A stretch of DNA of 64,000 nt from assembly GCF_904849725.1 (NCBI RefSeq), contig NC_058522.1, positions 231,173,084 to 231,237,083 on the forward strand, given 5' to 3'. Below are positions 9,901 through 21,450 of this stretch, in pieces. Both the position numbers and the translations under genes were made by a program. Each line of letters starts with the position of its first letter. Within the stretch, counting starts at the first letter, position 1. Under the pieces are notes generated by a model. That model saw only the letters and a program-made list of their open reading frames with translations, made no database searches and was not told where the DNA came from. Source of the stretch: Hordeum vulgare subsp. vulgare (Eukaryota > Streptophyta > Magnoliopsida > Poales > Poaceae).

Positions 9901-12379
9901 TTTTGCCATGCTTTCTTTTTCTCTTTTTTTGCACTCACACACACACTTAGTTCCCTCGGCCGCTGCACTATGTTACAATTCGGCCTATGTTTTTTTCCTC
10001 CCGCGATTTCATATTTAACCTAGACATGCATGTTTGTATGAGATGTGATTTTGTCTATTTTGTAGATGCCACGCTAGTTGCACGTTGTCCCTCTTTTGTC
10101 GTGCTCCAACACCTGGGAACTCGGTAACCGGGATCACCCCGTCGTTCTTTGGCATGACAAGCACAGACTCCCAATTCGTTGCACCGGTATCTCATCGAGT
10201 TATTGGAACCCAAACGTGTCGTGACTGTCATTTGCATGCACTTTGCATTCGTGGCATAATACCATGTGTTCCATGTATCTTTTGACCATAGCTTCATTCT
10301 TACGTTCTTTGTGTAACTGACTAGAAGGTCGTGTAGGATCACATGCTTCACCTCTTGCCATGTTAACAACATTTTAATATTGTCGTGTACTTAAATGGGA
10401 GTGAACTAAGTAAATCAAATCTGGAGTTTCGTCAATATGCAACTCGTTGCATATTGAACTTCACTTAATGTGTAGCGTTTGATTGTTGTGAATTGACATG
10501 CCATGTCTTGCACATATTCATCTGATCATGCATCATATGTGGATTGCATCTTGTCATGCATGTGCTGTGGTGAATATATGTGTTGATGCTTGTTTCCAGT
10601 TTGCTTCGTCTCGATAGAGTTCCGCAAGCGTATCGGAATGTGAGGACCCGTTCGACTACATTGGTTCATCTGCTTCATGGAGTCGTTCTTCTTCCAAGCT
10701 GGATCTCGCGCAAGATGACCATTTCCCGAGATACCATTACTATCATTTCCATGCTAGTTTTACCATTTCTATCGTAATGTCTTGCTGCCTACCACCTGTT
10801 AAATATCAGCCTCCCAACATTGCCATGAAAACCTTCAACCTGTTCACAACCTAGCAAACCACTGATTGGCTATGTTACTGCTTGCTTAACCATGTGTTAG
10901 CGTTGCTAGTTAGAGGTGCAATTGATTCCATGTGATAACATGGGTTCCTTGTTATAACACCCTATTAAATGTTATTTAATTTAATGCACCTATATACTCG
11001 GTAAAAGGTGGAAGGCTCGACCTTTCTAGCCTGGTGTTTTGTTCCACCTTTGCCCCCTTAGTTTCGCCTACCGGTGGTATGTTCCATAATTGAGTGCTCC
11101 TAACACGATCGGGGTTGTTATGGGGACCCCCTTGATCATTCGTTTTAGATTAAGACTGGTCTGGAAAGGCCCAACTTTGGTACTACATTTGCCTAATAAC
11201 CTAATAAAATTGCATAGGGACTTTCCGGACCCCGAGGATAATTAATCAACCCCCGGGCCAGTGCTCCGCATGAGTGTTGGTCCAAACGAGCAGACTACAG
11301 GGCCACCACGGGGCAACCCGAGGTTTGGTTTCTCCTAGTGTGACCCATCCGTCGTGTCCTGAGAATGAGATACGCTGCTCCTATCGGGTTCGTCGACATG
11401 TCGGGCGGCCTTGCTGGATTTGTTTTACCTTTGAGGAAATATCTTGTGCACTGGGATTCTGGTGATGCTTTGGGTAATCTCAGAGTTGTGGTTTTCCACT
11501 AAGGAATCCGACGAGATCGCGAGTTTCGTGATCGAGGATTTCTATGCGGCTTGTGGTAATTTGTGATGGACTAGTTGGAGCAGCCCTACAAGGTTAAATA
11601 TTTCGGAAAGCCGTGCCCGCGGTTATGTGGCAACGTGGAAACTTTGTTTAACACTGGTTCTAGATAACTTGAAGTATACTTAATAAAAACTTGCCAACTG
11701 AGTGCGTAACCATGACTGTCTCTTTCGCAAGTTCCTTCTTCAATCGAGGACACGGTGGGGTTATGTTTGAGATAAGTCGGTGTTTAGGATCATTCATTTG
11801 ATCATTAGTAGTTCACGTTCGCTATGCGTAGAGCACCCCCCCCCCTCTTATTCTTGTACTCGTAAGTTAGCCACCTCACATATGCTTAGTCCCTGCTGCA
11901 ACCTCACCACTTAACCATACCTCAACCATTAAGCTTTGCTAGTCTTGATACCTTTGGAAATAAGATTGCTGAGTCCCCCGTGGCTCACAGATTGCTACAA
12001 CACCAGTTGCAGGTACAAGTACATGTTACTTGACGCGAGCGCGTTGGTTGTTCATTTGGAGTTGCTTTTGCTTCTTCTTCTTCATCGATCTAGGATTGGT
12101 TCCAGGCCGGCAGCCTGGGATAGCAAGGATGGACGTCATTTTCTTTTCTTGTTTGTTTTCGTTCGTAGTTGGACCCTGCTCTTCATCATGATGTTTATGT
12201 ATTGTACTGATGTGACTCTCATGTAGCTTGTGGCGGGTGTAAGCCAATTCCATATATCTCATCTTTCCAGTACATGTACTTCTAATGATATCCATTCTTG
12301 TGAAACGACGAGATGCGCTTCTATCCCTGACGAGGCCCACGTGCCAAATTAAGGATAGGGTCGCATCTTCGGCGTTACA

Positions 12380-13977
12380 TTCCGGTAACTCGACCCCTCT
12401 CGGCTTATTAATCGCCTAGTACTCGGTCCAGGAGTTGCAAGTAGTTTCTGGTGTTTATAGTCATGTTGGAGGCCGTGCATGGTGCTGACTCTTAGAGGTG
12501 GTTGTGATGCGGTAGGCAGTGGCACGGTGTACCTAGTGGCACCCGGATGGTGGGCTTGGGAACCCTGCACACATCATTTGGGGCCGTAGCAGAAACCTCG
12601 GCCAGACTTCCGTGCGGATTCACTCTCAAATACGCGATAAACCTGGACTAGGTATTAGCATGGTTAACGGTCGTGGCCGACCCCCTCGCTGGGATTCCGC
12701 ATGAAGGTTGCCGAGGTGCATGACGTGCACATGGCGATAAGTGGCGAGAGCGTGTGTGAAGAAGTACACCCCTGCAGGGTTATGATATATTCGAATAGCC
12801 GCGTCCGCGGATATGGACTACTTGGAGACATATATTGTTCATAGATAACTTTAATGGCTACTCATAAAAGTATCAAGATAAGTGTGAGTATCATGTATGG
12901 CATTTCCGTAGGGAGACGGAAAGGAATCCATGATAGTGTATTGTTGTGGTGGTAGTGGACTCGTGTACGACTTTTCAAAGTTGTTTAAAACTAACTAAAA
13001 TTGTAGTATAGTCTAGCCAAGAGTCAAAGCTGGCTTGTTGCATGAAACCCCACTACCCCCTTTCTGATACACGTGCATGAGTAGATAGATCTGTCCAAAG
13101 TCTTGCTGAGTACCTTTGTACTCATGTTTGTTTAGTAAATGTTGCAGAAGATACCCACGAGCCAACAGGTGGGTTCTATCTAGACCTCGATGATGACGAG
13201 TAGCTGGTGTCCCAGCTACGACCTGGCCCCTTTCAGAAGGGATCTATAGATAGTCAGGCTTTATGCCTTTTCCTTTCAACTGTCTCTACTCAAACAGCTT
13301 TAATGCTTCCGCTTGGTTTGTATGACTTTGCTTGTATGACTTGAGTGTCGGGTCATGTGACCCCTACCTGTATGAACTTATTATGCAAGACTCTTTCGAG
13401 TCTTTTAAATAAATGTTGTGATGTTGTATGGTTATTTTGTGATGCCATTGTTAGACCTATGCATATCGAGTATGTCATGCGTACGTGTGATGTACTGTGA
13501 TATGTATGGGATTCGACACCTAGTCGTATGCCCTTGGTAGTTCCCTATACAGAGAAATGCCCCTTTGTGCTTCCACTGAGCCTTGGTAGTTCGCTACGGC
13601 TCCTGACACATTGGTTGACCGGCATGTATCCTTCTTAGTTGTTGTGTCTGTCCCTACGGGGAAATGTCACGTGGTGTAATGGAGTTCTTGTAGCTTGTTA
13701 CGACTCGTCTACACTCGCTGATGACAGACACCTGCTTTGTTGGGTTATGTATGCATGTCTCTATACAGTTGAGCCACTTGAGTTTATGACTAGTTATGTC
13801 GACCCGGGTTCTTTGACATTGGAATTCTAGCGACACAATTGCATACGTGAGTCAAAAGGAGCAAACGGTCCCGGCTAAGGTAAGGTGGCAGCCGTGGGGT
13901 TAACCGTGCGTGAGACCGCAAATGGATGCGATGTGTTACATGCTGGATTCCTATGGCTTAGGATCGGGGTCCCGACA
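12380..13977 (+). mobile_element. Long Gypsy LTR X1, 3' part
   Basis: This continues X1 after the LARD-like insertion: removing one TTCCG copy restores the alignment with X2 across 40880-40910. It is non-coding. It ends ggtcccgaca at 13977, which pairs with the TGTC start seen in X2 (22944), as expected for LTR termini. No primer site follows, so X1 is a solo LTR or a 3' LTR. The next bases, ATGAC (13978-13982), should be the 3' target duplication; the matching 5' copy is outside the window. Confidence 0.75.
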
Positions 13978-15377
13978 ATGACCTTCAGGAAAGAGAGGTT
14001 CCTGAGTCATTCAACCTCCTCTAATCATAGTCCTAACATCGTGATCATTTAATTTACTATTCATTTTGGCAAGCAAATCATTTTTTGATTTAGCAACTTG
14101 GTCTAATTGAGTATCACCATAGATGCATGTTGACCCAAACCTTTAAGATCATTAGAAATTCTGACCATCAAGTCACTCAAACAATCAATCATCATGGCAT
14201 TTCTTATTAATTGATCTTTAACATACATATTAAAATGTTCTTTCTTAACAATGTAATTATCAAACTCATCCATGCATTGACTAGCAGTTTTATTAGAAGA
14301 TATATCACCCTCATAAAATCTATGGAGATAACTTACCTCTATTGCCTATGTAGGGATATCGAGTCCATGTATTTCATCAATACGTGGTAAATTCTTGACA
14401 TCTTCAGATTTAATACCTTTTTTCCTTCATGGATTTCTTAGCTTCTTGCATATGTTCTTGACAAGGAAATAGAATACATCTCTTCTTTTGAATTCGTTTA
14501 GGCGGTGGTTTAGGAAGTGTCCAATTATCGCCATTCTTCAAAATATTATTCAATAGTTCTTCATCCTGTCCAACAGGCCGTTCCATGACAACACAACCAG
14601 CACAACTATCTAGGTAGTTCCTAGAAGCATCGGTTAGTCAATTATAAAAGATATCAAGTATTTCATTTTTCTTTAGAGGATAATCAGGCAAAGCTGTACG
14701 TAATTGGAAAAGCTTCCCCCAACCTTGAAGGAGATTAATTGATTTACTTTGCACAAAATTAAATAATTCCTATAAAGTAGCTTGTTTCTTATGAGCAGAA
14801 AAATATTTTGCAGAAAAGTAATATATCATATCATGAGGACTACACACAACCAAGAGAAAGAGTTTGGAAATATTTATTAGTATCTCCCTTTAATGAGAAA
14901 TAGAAAATTAAGTATATAGTAGTAGCAATTTTTTTCTCATGAGCAACTAGGGTGGAAATATCACTTAGTTTGGTAAGGTGTGCGACAACAGTTTCAGTTT
15001 CGTAACCATCAAAAGGATCAAATTCTACCAGAGTAATTGATTTAGAATCATTAGAGAATCCACAATCCTCATGAGTAACACATATAGGAGAAGTAGCAAA
15101 CTTAGGATCATATTTCATTTTCTCCATCGTAGATTTTTCTTTTAACTTAATCCGTAGTTTCTTAAGACCATCTCTATCATTACAAGTAGGAAAGTCTCTA
15201 GATATCTCTCCATCCATAACATAACCATCGGGTATTTCACGCATATCTACTCTAGTGGGAGAGTTAGGCATAATAGGTGAATCATTGTTTTCATCAATTT
15301 CAAAACTTTCAATTTCTTTAGATCTATCAATATGAGCATAAAGAAATTGACTTATTATATCTATGCTTTTGCAAGGA
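13978..15377 (-). pseudogene. Gypsy gag fragment, degenerate, reverse strand
   Basis: The best open stretch (14840-15382, reverse) aligns with the forward gag at 51507-52406. Shared segments include KYDPKFATSPI, a LVE.DPF.GYE.ETVVAHLTKL block, and an SLKGD...LSLGCV end where G has SLKDD...LAPGCV. Further toward 13978 the reverse strand continues in homology to G up to the segment before 56607, but with stops and frameshifts. It is the N-terminal and middle part of a retrotransposon capsid gene, with no zinc knuckle or protease left. One side is cut by X1 at 13977 and the other abuts a Copia gag near 15378. It is a relic, not functional. Confidence 0.8.
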
Positions 15378-16271
15378 GTCATGCAATCATTTGAGAAGTG
15401 TCCGGGTCTTCACAATTGTACCAATTTCAGACATGACCTGAAGAACGCTTCTCGTCATATCTTGAGTTGGAGATTCTTTCCATGCCTCTATTCTTTATAA
15501 GTTGTTAAATTTCATGAACATGAGGCCTATCTCTTCATTGGTAACAAGGTTGTCACTTGAAGTTGTGGTAGTTTCACTTGTGGCTTTGTAAGCACCGCTT
15601 GACATATTATGAATATCTTCTTTGTCCTTGAGTGACATCTCATGATCAAAAATCCTACCAATGGCTTCCGTGGGATTGAGGTGTTTATAGTTTGGCATCA
15701 TTTCGATCAATTTTCACACGGTGCCATACTTTACATCCAAGGCTCTAAGGACTTTTTGGTGATGAATTTTCCGGTCATCTCTTCACTTCCTTCATCTTGT
15801 ACTTGTAAAGTTGGCTTTCATCTCATTAGTGATGAGAGAAAGCCTAGAGTACATTTCCACAACTCCTTCACCATCCTTCATCTTGTACTTGTGAAGTTGG
15901 CTTTCTAGCACATCCAACTTAGATTCCTTGATGGATTCAGTTCCTTCGTGCATATCAACCAAAGTATCCCAAATTTCCTTAGCATTCTCGAGACAACTTA
16001 TCTTGTTGAATTTTTAGGGGCATAGGCAGTTGAAGAGAATGTCACATGCTTGAGCGTTGTATTGCAACATATTCAATTCTTCCGCAGCCACTTCACTATA
16101 TGGTTCCTTTTCATCTCCAAAGAATTCACCTTGCAATCCAACGCAAAGAACAACCCAAATGTCGGGGTAATGACCAAGAATATGCATTTTCATCTTATGC
16201 TTCCAACTAGCAAAGTTTGTACCATCAAAATATGGACCTCCATGGTGATAATTTCCCTCACTAGACGCCAA
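15378..16271 (-). pseudogene. Copia gag fragment, degenerate, reverse strand
   Basis: The reverse frame starts at 16271. Its first residues contain FDGTNFASWKHKMKMH, the N-terminal pattern of plant Copia gag proteins (UBN2/DUF4219 type). The frame is open to 16014, followed by a stop; a second open piece (15495-15710) continues the gag. Near 15378-15425 a zinc-knuckle remnant can be read across a frameshift, ending GHFSNDC. The start lies about 40 bases after a tRNA-Met-type primer site, as expected for an element start. Frameshifts and stops make it non-functional. No protease, integrase or RT of this element remains in the window. Confidence 0.75.
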
Positions 16272-16310
16272 ACTATCCTAGGTTGTGAAACCAATGCAAT
16301 GGAGACCAAA

Positions 16311-16627
16311 TCTCTGATACCGCTTGTAGGATCAAAAGTATGTCTAGAGGGCGGGGGCGGGGGGGTTGATTAGACTCCTTGAACAAATTAAAACTTAAAC
16401 TTCTCCCAATTTTATCGGTTGGGTTTTAACGATTTTACTAAGTCAAGCACACCCTACACATGCAAGTCTCTGACTTTTGCAGCAGAAAGTAATGGCATTG
16501 CACGTGTAAGTAAATGATGGTTAGGAAGATCACACGCAATGAAGATACGGAGATTTTTGGCGTGGTTCCGGTAGGTATCTCTATTGTAAGTCCATGTTCA
16601 TGGAGACTCCAACCCACGAAGGGTAAC
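16311..16627 (-). mobile_element. Copia primer site and LTR end fragment, reverse strand
   Basis: On the reverse strand GGTATCAGAG (within 16311-16323) is a tRNA-Met-type primer site directly after an LTR end reading ...GATCCTACA (terminal base at 16325). The LTR portion 16325-16627 is non-coding with a G/C-run near 16350. It is cut at 16628 by the start of element Y. Confidence 0.65.
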
Positions 16628-18443
16628 TGTTAGAGCATATTTCTCCATATGTGGTATTGGTAATTGATGAAAATCCCTATGGACTAATGGTTGCCTTGAG
16701 TTATATTCAAAGGATTTGTCCATAGGCACTTCTTGAACTCCATTTGTTGGTTTAAAGGATTTATATGATAACCAAGGTGGTATTCAAGGTTTTATCCAAA
16801 TATTGGTCATAAAGACACAAGGTTGATCAAGACTAAGTCAAAGAGTTAATCAAGTTTATCAACACACAAAGCATACAAGATGTACCGAGAGGGATCAATT
16901 GATCCCATGGTAAGATAAGCATTGTCCATTATGCTTTGTGTACTAACCCATGGTATTCGTGAGAGTTCTATGTGGGGTTAGGTGTGTTTCCATGGGCTTG
17001 CATCAAGAGAAAGATATCATTATACCCACAGAAGATTGTGGTGTGCAAGTTCAAGTGGAGCATCAGAAGACATCATGCTTGAAGCTTGTCGTCCATTATG
17101 GTGGCAATGGACTTGTCAAGATGTGGTGAAGAGTGTCTCACCCATAGTGGAGTATGGGGGATCAATCTACTAGTCCTCATCGAGTTAGCGCAATCAAGAA
17201 AGGTGGTCCATCTTGAGGAGGACAACATCATCATCATCTAGCTCAAGTGGACTATGCGCAAGGCAAAGGTTTGTCCTTGATTGGTTTTCCATTTTTTCAG
17301 TCTCAGTGTGTTAGTTGGGAGACCGGGTTATGGGATATATTTCCATACTATCAAGGGGGCTCCCAAGTGAGTAGCTTGGTCGTATCGTTCGTTGAGATCT
17401 CAAACCATTGCATTCTTGGCATCATCATCTTTCTTGGTTCTTGGTTTCCTTTTCTCTATGTGGGTTCTTGAGCTTATGGTCATCTTCATGACAAGCTCGA
17501 GTTCATTGAAAACATAGTTCATGTGCATCTTCTATGATGTTTCCAATGTTGGAGATTTACCGGTTCTTCATTCATAGAGGTTAGGATAGTCCTTGTAGTG
17601 TGCTATCCAACAAGCTTGAGTTTGCTAAATTCGGAGCTCGTACGCGAAAGTTATGGCAGTTTTAGTGTTAGGGCAGGTTTTCTCTCTTAAGCAGAAGTAC
17701 CGCTACGGTGGAAGCAGTAGTACCACTCGGGCGGTACTGCTGCCCTCCACTTCCGCTGCTACTTCTGCTTAGTTTTTCTCTCAGGTGCATTTTGAGCGGA
17801 AGTACCGCTACGGTGGAAGCGGTAGTACCGCTCGGGCGGTACAATCGCCATCCACTTCCGTTGCTACTAGCGCTTAGTTTCTGTGTCTTGTATCTCTTGT
17901 GGTAATACCGCTGGGTCAGACGGTAGTATCGCTCCTACTCTGCCGTTTGCACATTTTTCCTTGAAACTTCCGTTCCAGTAGAAGTACTACTTGCCTGAGC
18001 GGTACTACTGCTTGTGCACAGGCTGATTGCGTAACAGTTGGATTTCGAGGGACCTATTTAAGCGGGTCTTCTTCCCCAACGGTCTCCAACCTTTAATATT
18101 GTGTTCTTCCCCCATTGTTGACCTTCTTCGAGCTTGCTAACTCTCAATCCCTCCCATCATTCTTTCTATTTCTTGAGGGAAAAGAGAGAGGAGATCTAGA
18201 TTCACGTTTCCACCAATCACGTTCTCCTCTTTGTGAGGGGAACCCCTTGGATTGAGATATTGGAGTTCTTCGTGTTCTTCTTCATTCTTCCTCTCATTTT
18301 CCTCCATAGCATTAGTTGTTGTGGTGGGATTTGGGAGAGAAGGACCTGGGCACTCCATGTGCCCTTGAGATTGCATTTGGTGCATAGGTTTGAGTTCTCC
18401 ACGGTGATACGTGGAAGTGAAAGTTGAGAAGCTTATTACTCTT
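16628..18443 (+). mobile_element. Copia-like LTR Y, left part
   Basis: It begins TGTTAGAGC at 16628, preceded by GTAAC. The sequence is non-coding and continues at 22282 once element Z and its short duplication are removed. The LTR style suggests a Copia element. No gag or pol belonging to Y is present, so it is a solo or truncated LTR. Confidence 0.6.
17690..18010. repeat. Degenerate palindromic GGTAGTACCGC repeats
   Basis: The words gcggtagtaccgct, gaagtaccgct and cgggcggtac recur in both orientations at short intervals, for example near 17695-17745, 17800-17845 and 17905-17935. Each is partly self-complementary, so single-stranded transcripts could form hairpins. It is part of the Y LTR. 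Confidence 0.7.
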
Positions 18444-19269
18444 GTCGGTGCACTAAAGACTGGGGTCTCTAGTGCCCCAGACTTGTGCACGGGCGAAAAG
18501 AGCCCCTGACGGTAGGGCGCGGTAGAATCGAGACAAGGCGCACCCCCAAAGTATCCAAGGCCCCGGCAAGCCTGCTTTGTCGGGAAGACACCCAAGGCCA
18601 CGGCCGTTTAATGGACGTAATGAACGCACCTAACACAAGGCCCTGGCGAGCCTACCTCGCCGGGAAGACAGCCGAAGCCCCCGGCAAGCTTCCTTGCCGG
18701 GACGAAGCTCTAAGGCCCCGGCAAGCACCCTTGCCGGGATGACGTGGCAAGACACTAGAGGGCGACCGCCCTTGCCACAGTGCCACCGCCCCCCGAGTTC
18801 CAACGCATTATGTATGCGCCAGCGGGGCGTCCAGGTGTCGAAACACCTGGACACAAGTCTTCACCAGCACTTGGATGACATGGACAAGACGTGCATTTAA
18901 TGCACCTGACAGTGGTGGCTGGATAAGCGCCGCTCTAGGTTCACTGTAACATCTCGTGAACCTACCATCGAGCACTGTAGGTGACCCCTTTGCCTATAAA
19001 AGGAGGCCCTTAGCTCATTCACAAGGGGCGAGACCTTTCGGAGATTCGCCAATAAGATGGTTATCATCACTGTAAACGAACAACAAGAGAACACTTAATA
19101 CGATCAAACGAGCAGGACGTAGGGTTTTACGCATAAGCAGCCCGAACTTGGCTAAAAAGGCTTGCCGGGCGTTGATCGTTAGGTCTGCTCTTGACGTTAT
19201 TTTTCCCCGTGCTACGATCACAAGGGTATCATGTTGATCCCCATAGGTGTCGACCTAGCATCGCAGACA
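18444..19269 (+). repeat. 5' LTR of element Z
   Basis: It starts TGTCGGTGCACTAAAG and ends gcagaca. It contains a clear TATA box and several short copies of ggccccggcaagc-like words that also occur in the 3' LTR. Confidence 0.88.
18995..19003 (+). promoter_or_regulatory. TATA box of the Z 5' LTR
   Basis: TATAAAAGG is kept in the 3' LTR at 22008-22016. It lies about 270 bases before the LTR end, a normal place for an LTR promoter. Confidence 0.65.
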
Positions 19270-19273
19270 TCTT

Positions 19274-19291
19274 TGGCGCGCCAGGTAGGGG
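19274..19291 (+). promoter_or_regulatory. Primer-binding-site-like sequence of Z
   Basis: TGGCGCGCCAGGTAGGGG begins four bases after the 5' LTR end, the place of a primer site. It includes the palindrome GGCGCGCC. The tRNA is not assigned with certainty; a tRNA-Arg is possible. Confidence 0.6.
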
Positions 19292-20553
19292 GCGGGGAGA
19301 GACGCGTGGATCAGAGAGAGCTCAACACCGGCTCCATCAAAGCTTGGGCGTTGTGTCGCGTTCCCTCGGAAACGGGGTACCGCGGTGGGAGCCCTATTCT
19401 GCTACGGCTTCCCAAGGCCCGCGCGAGCGCGTTGCTACACCCGTGAGCGGGGAGGGAAGTGGAAGCTCCAAGAGCAGCATCGTCAGGCCCATGCGTCGCT
19501 CGGGGGCCAACGCGCAGCTGTCGAGGGCGTGCATGGGTGCTTCACACAGCCCCGGGCGCATACTCCAGCGGACGCACCTCCGCGGAGCGATGCATAGTCA
19601 TTGAGCTTGCGCCACACTGTACCAAAGCCCCAGCATGCACTCCAGTGCGAATGTTGCGCCCCTGAGAGCGTCACGTCGTTGCCCAAAGACGCGCTCGGGG
19701 GCTCCGCAAGCACGGCCTAGCAAGAGAAAAACAAAGGGGTTGCACCCTGGTTGGCTCTTTCTCCAAGCGATGGTCACAAACCGTCGGCAAGAAGTCCTTT
19801 CCATAGAAGAGGCCGCCAGGAGTGGTAATTCCCTGCTTGCTGAGGGCTCCGACACCCTAGCAATAAATCCATGCGCCTCGCGACCACAATGCACACATAT
19901 AAGTTTTTAAGTTTGAGATTCGGATTTGAAGTAGATAGTTCCTTTGCTTTTTCCCTTCGAAAGTTTCCAGTCTTTGTGTGAGGAGTTTGCGCGTACTAGG
20001 ACCTTTCCAAAGTTCGGTGCACCTTGTCTCTTTTTCGGACTCGTTCAAACGACCTGAAAGGCCACACATCGCCTTCTAACAGTTGCGAACCTGAGCAACA
20101 GAGCAAGCGGCTACGTAGCACCCGATCTCGTCTCAAGCTGCGCTTGGCGATTTCCATGGTTGCACCGTATGCTGCAAGGAGCCTTGCCGGTAGTCGCCGG
20201 CAAGCTCCCAGATATGCAAGAACAAATCATACAAAGAACAGAATCGAAAAAGGGAAAAACAGTCATTTTCATTCAAATGAATAGATACATTTGGCTTCAC
20301 TTACAAGGCGTGGTTGTTCTAACCTAAAGACCCTGTCTTTTGACGAGGATTAACCTACACGGAAGAATTGGAGTTCATGAAGACAAGGCACGGCAAGGCC
20401 CGCGGTACATCCACGCTGGCTCTCCCAGCGATGTATCGACGGAAGCAGGTTCGGCCTCGTCAAGCCGCGAGAAGGGGGCGACGGATCCGATTGAGATCCC
20501 CCCCTCTGAGGCGAGGGAGGGGTGTACCCGGGCCGCGTCAGTGCAGGAAGCAC

Positions 20554-20959
20554 TCAGTCCCAGCCGGGGGAATCGCCATCCGATTCAATTCCCTCGGGCT
20601 TGGGACTAGGCCCGGCACCCTCACCGCCGTCGTCCCCCTCGTCACTGCCGCTCAAAGCGGAGCTCCCAATGCCGCTCGAGCGACCTTCGCAGTAGTCGAG
20701 AAGCACACGTGCCCCCCCCCCCCTAAAGCAACATGGAGGGCCTCCACAGGAGCAAGCCCCGGGAAGGCGGAGGCGTTGGAGTAGCGCTCTGCCTCCCCCG
20801 GCCTCGACCTCCGTGGCGACCTCGGCCCCTCGCCCTTCCTCCACCACGGGCGTTCAGGCCGCTTTCCGCCGCGGCACCCTGAGAAGTTGTCGCACGATCT
20901 GAACGGGGTCCCCTCGCCGCCCTCATGGCCGACGGTGGCTGACCTCGTCCCCTAACCAT
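20554..20959 (-). pseudogene. Antisense gene-like ORF in the interior of Z
   Basis: On the reverse strand an ATG at 20959 opens a frame rich in Arg and Gly, beginning MVRGRGQPP and containing repeated RGRG motifs. It stops at 20723, next to a 12-C homopolymer (20712-20723). In another frame the reverse strand continues to 20554 as an acidic, Ser/Gly/Glu/Asp-rich tail ending DSPGWD. A TATA-like CCTATAAATTGG lies about 110 bases upstream (21070-21081). No known domain is recognised. It could be a captured host gene fragment, or an antisense additional ORF of the type known from some plant Tat-lineage Gypsy elements such as maize Grande. The GC-rich composition also makes chance ORFs likely, so coding status is uncertain. 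Confidence 0.3.
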
Positions 20960-21069
20960 GGTTAGGGCCAAGCGCCACTAGCAGACAGAAGAAGATTCAA
21001 GAAGGCCAAGATCGAGGAGTTGGTTGATCCAAGGGGACTTGGGTGAGCAAAACCCCTCGCAAACCCCTC

Positions 21070-21081
21070 CCAATTTATAGG
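21070..21081 (-). promoter_or_regulatory. Reverse-strand TATA-like box in Z interior
   Basis: Reverse-strand CCTATAAATTGG lies about 110 bases before the ATG at 20959, followed by a leader without another obvious start. It suggests an antisense transcript inside Z. Confidence 0.35.
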
Positions 21082-21450
21082 ACGTGGCGCGGGGGCTAGC
21101 CTCCCTTACTCCAGAAGCCTCCACCCTCTACGACCAATCGCTCGAGCTCATGGGTGAACAGAGAACCGCCCTGATGCCCCAATGCATGCACGGGCGGTCC
21201 AAGCCACTACTGCGCTTTTCAAGGCCTCGACTGCGAGCTGTCCATCTATGACTGCGCATGCCACGTGCGTGGTAGAGGCATTTCAGGACATGGAGAGGCC
21301 ACTCCGTGCACGACCTCCCACTTCGCGCATCCAATGTGCGGCGTGGGGAAAGGCAACCGCCAGCAGATGCAGCCGCGAAGGCCCGTACACCTCTTTGCGC
21401 CTGGCCCAACGACGCTCCGCGCGCGTGTGTGGCCCACGCCCGGGGGATCC

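Larger units (their letters stand above)
1216..12379 (+). mobile_element. Complete LARD-like non-autonomous LTR retrotransposon
   Basis: The element is 11,164 bp long. The LTRs are 1216-5152 (3,937 bp) and 8444-12379 (3,936 bp), both starting TGTGACAGC and ending GGCGTTACA. Flanking bases are TTCCG at 1211-1215 and again at 12380-12384, a perfect 5-bp target duplication, so both ends are defined. A tRNA-Met-type primer site follows the 5' LTR and a purine-rich tract precedes the 3' LTR. The 3.3-kb interior has no gag or pol similarity in any frame. Long LTRs, a non-coding interior and a tRNA-Met primer site match the class called large retrotransposon derivatives (LARDs, for example Sukkula). 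The exact family is not proven. The LTRs differ by many, mostly C/T, changes, so the insertion is not recent. Confidence 0.92.
8444..12379 (+). repeat. 3' LTR of the LARD-like element
   Basis: It starts TGTGACAGCC and ends GGCGTTACA, followed by the TTCCG duplication. It matches the 5' LTR along its whole length, with many scattered substitutions and a few small indels. The TATA-like box (8969-8976), the 66-bp intron-like segment (9337-9402) and both tRNA-like sequences are present. Confidence 0.93.

Noticed and set aside
17690..18010. CRISPR-like array of short repeats
   Set aside because: Units vary in length, orientation and sequence, there are no spacers of uniform size, and the genome is a plant.
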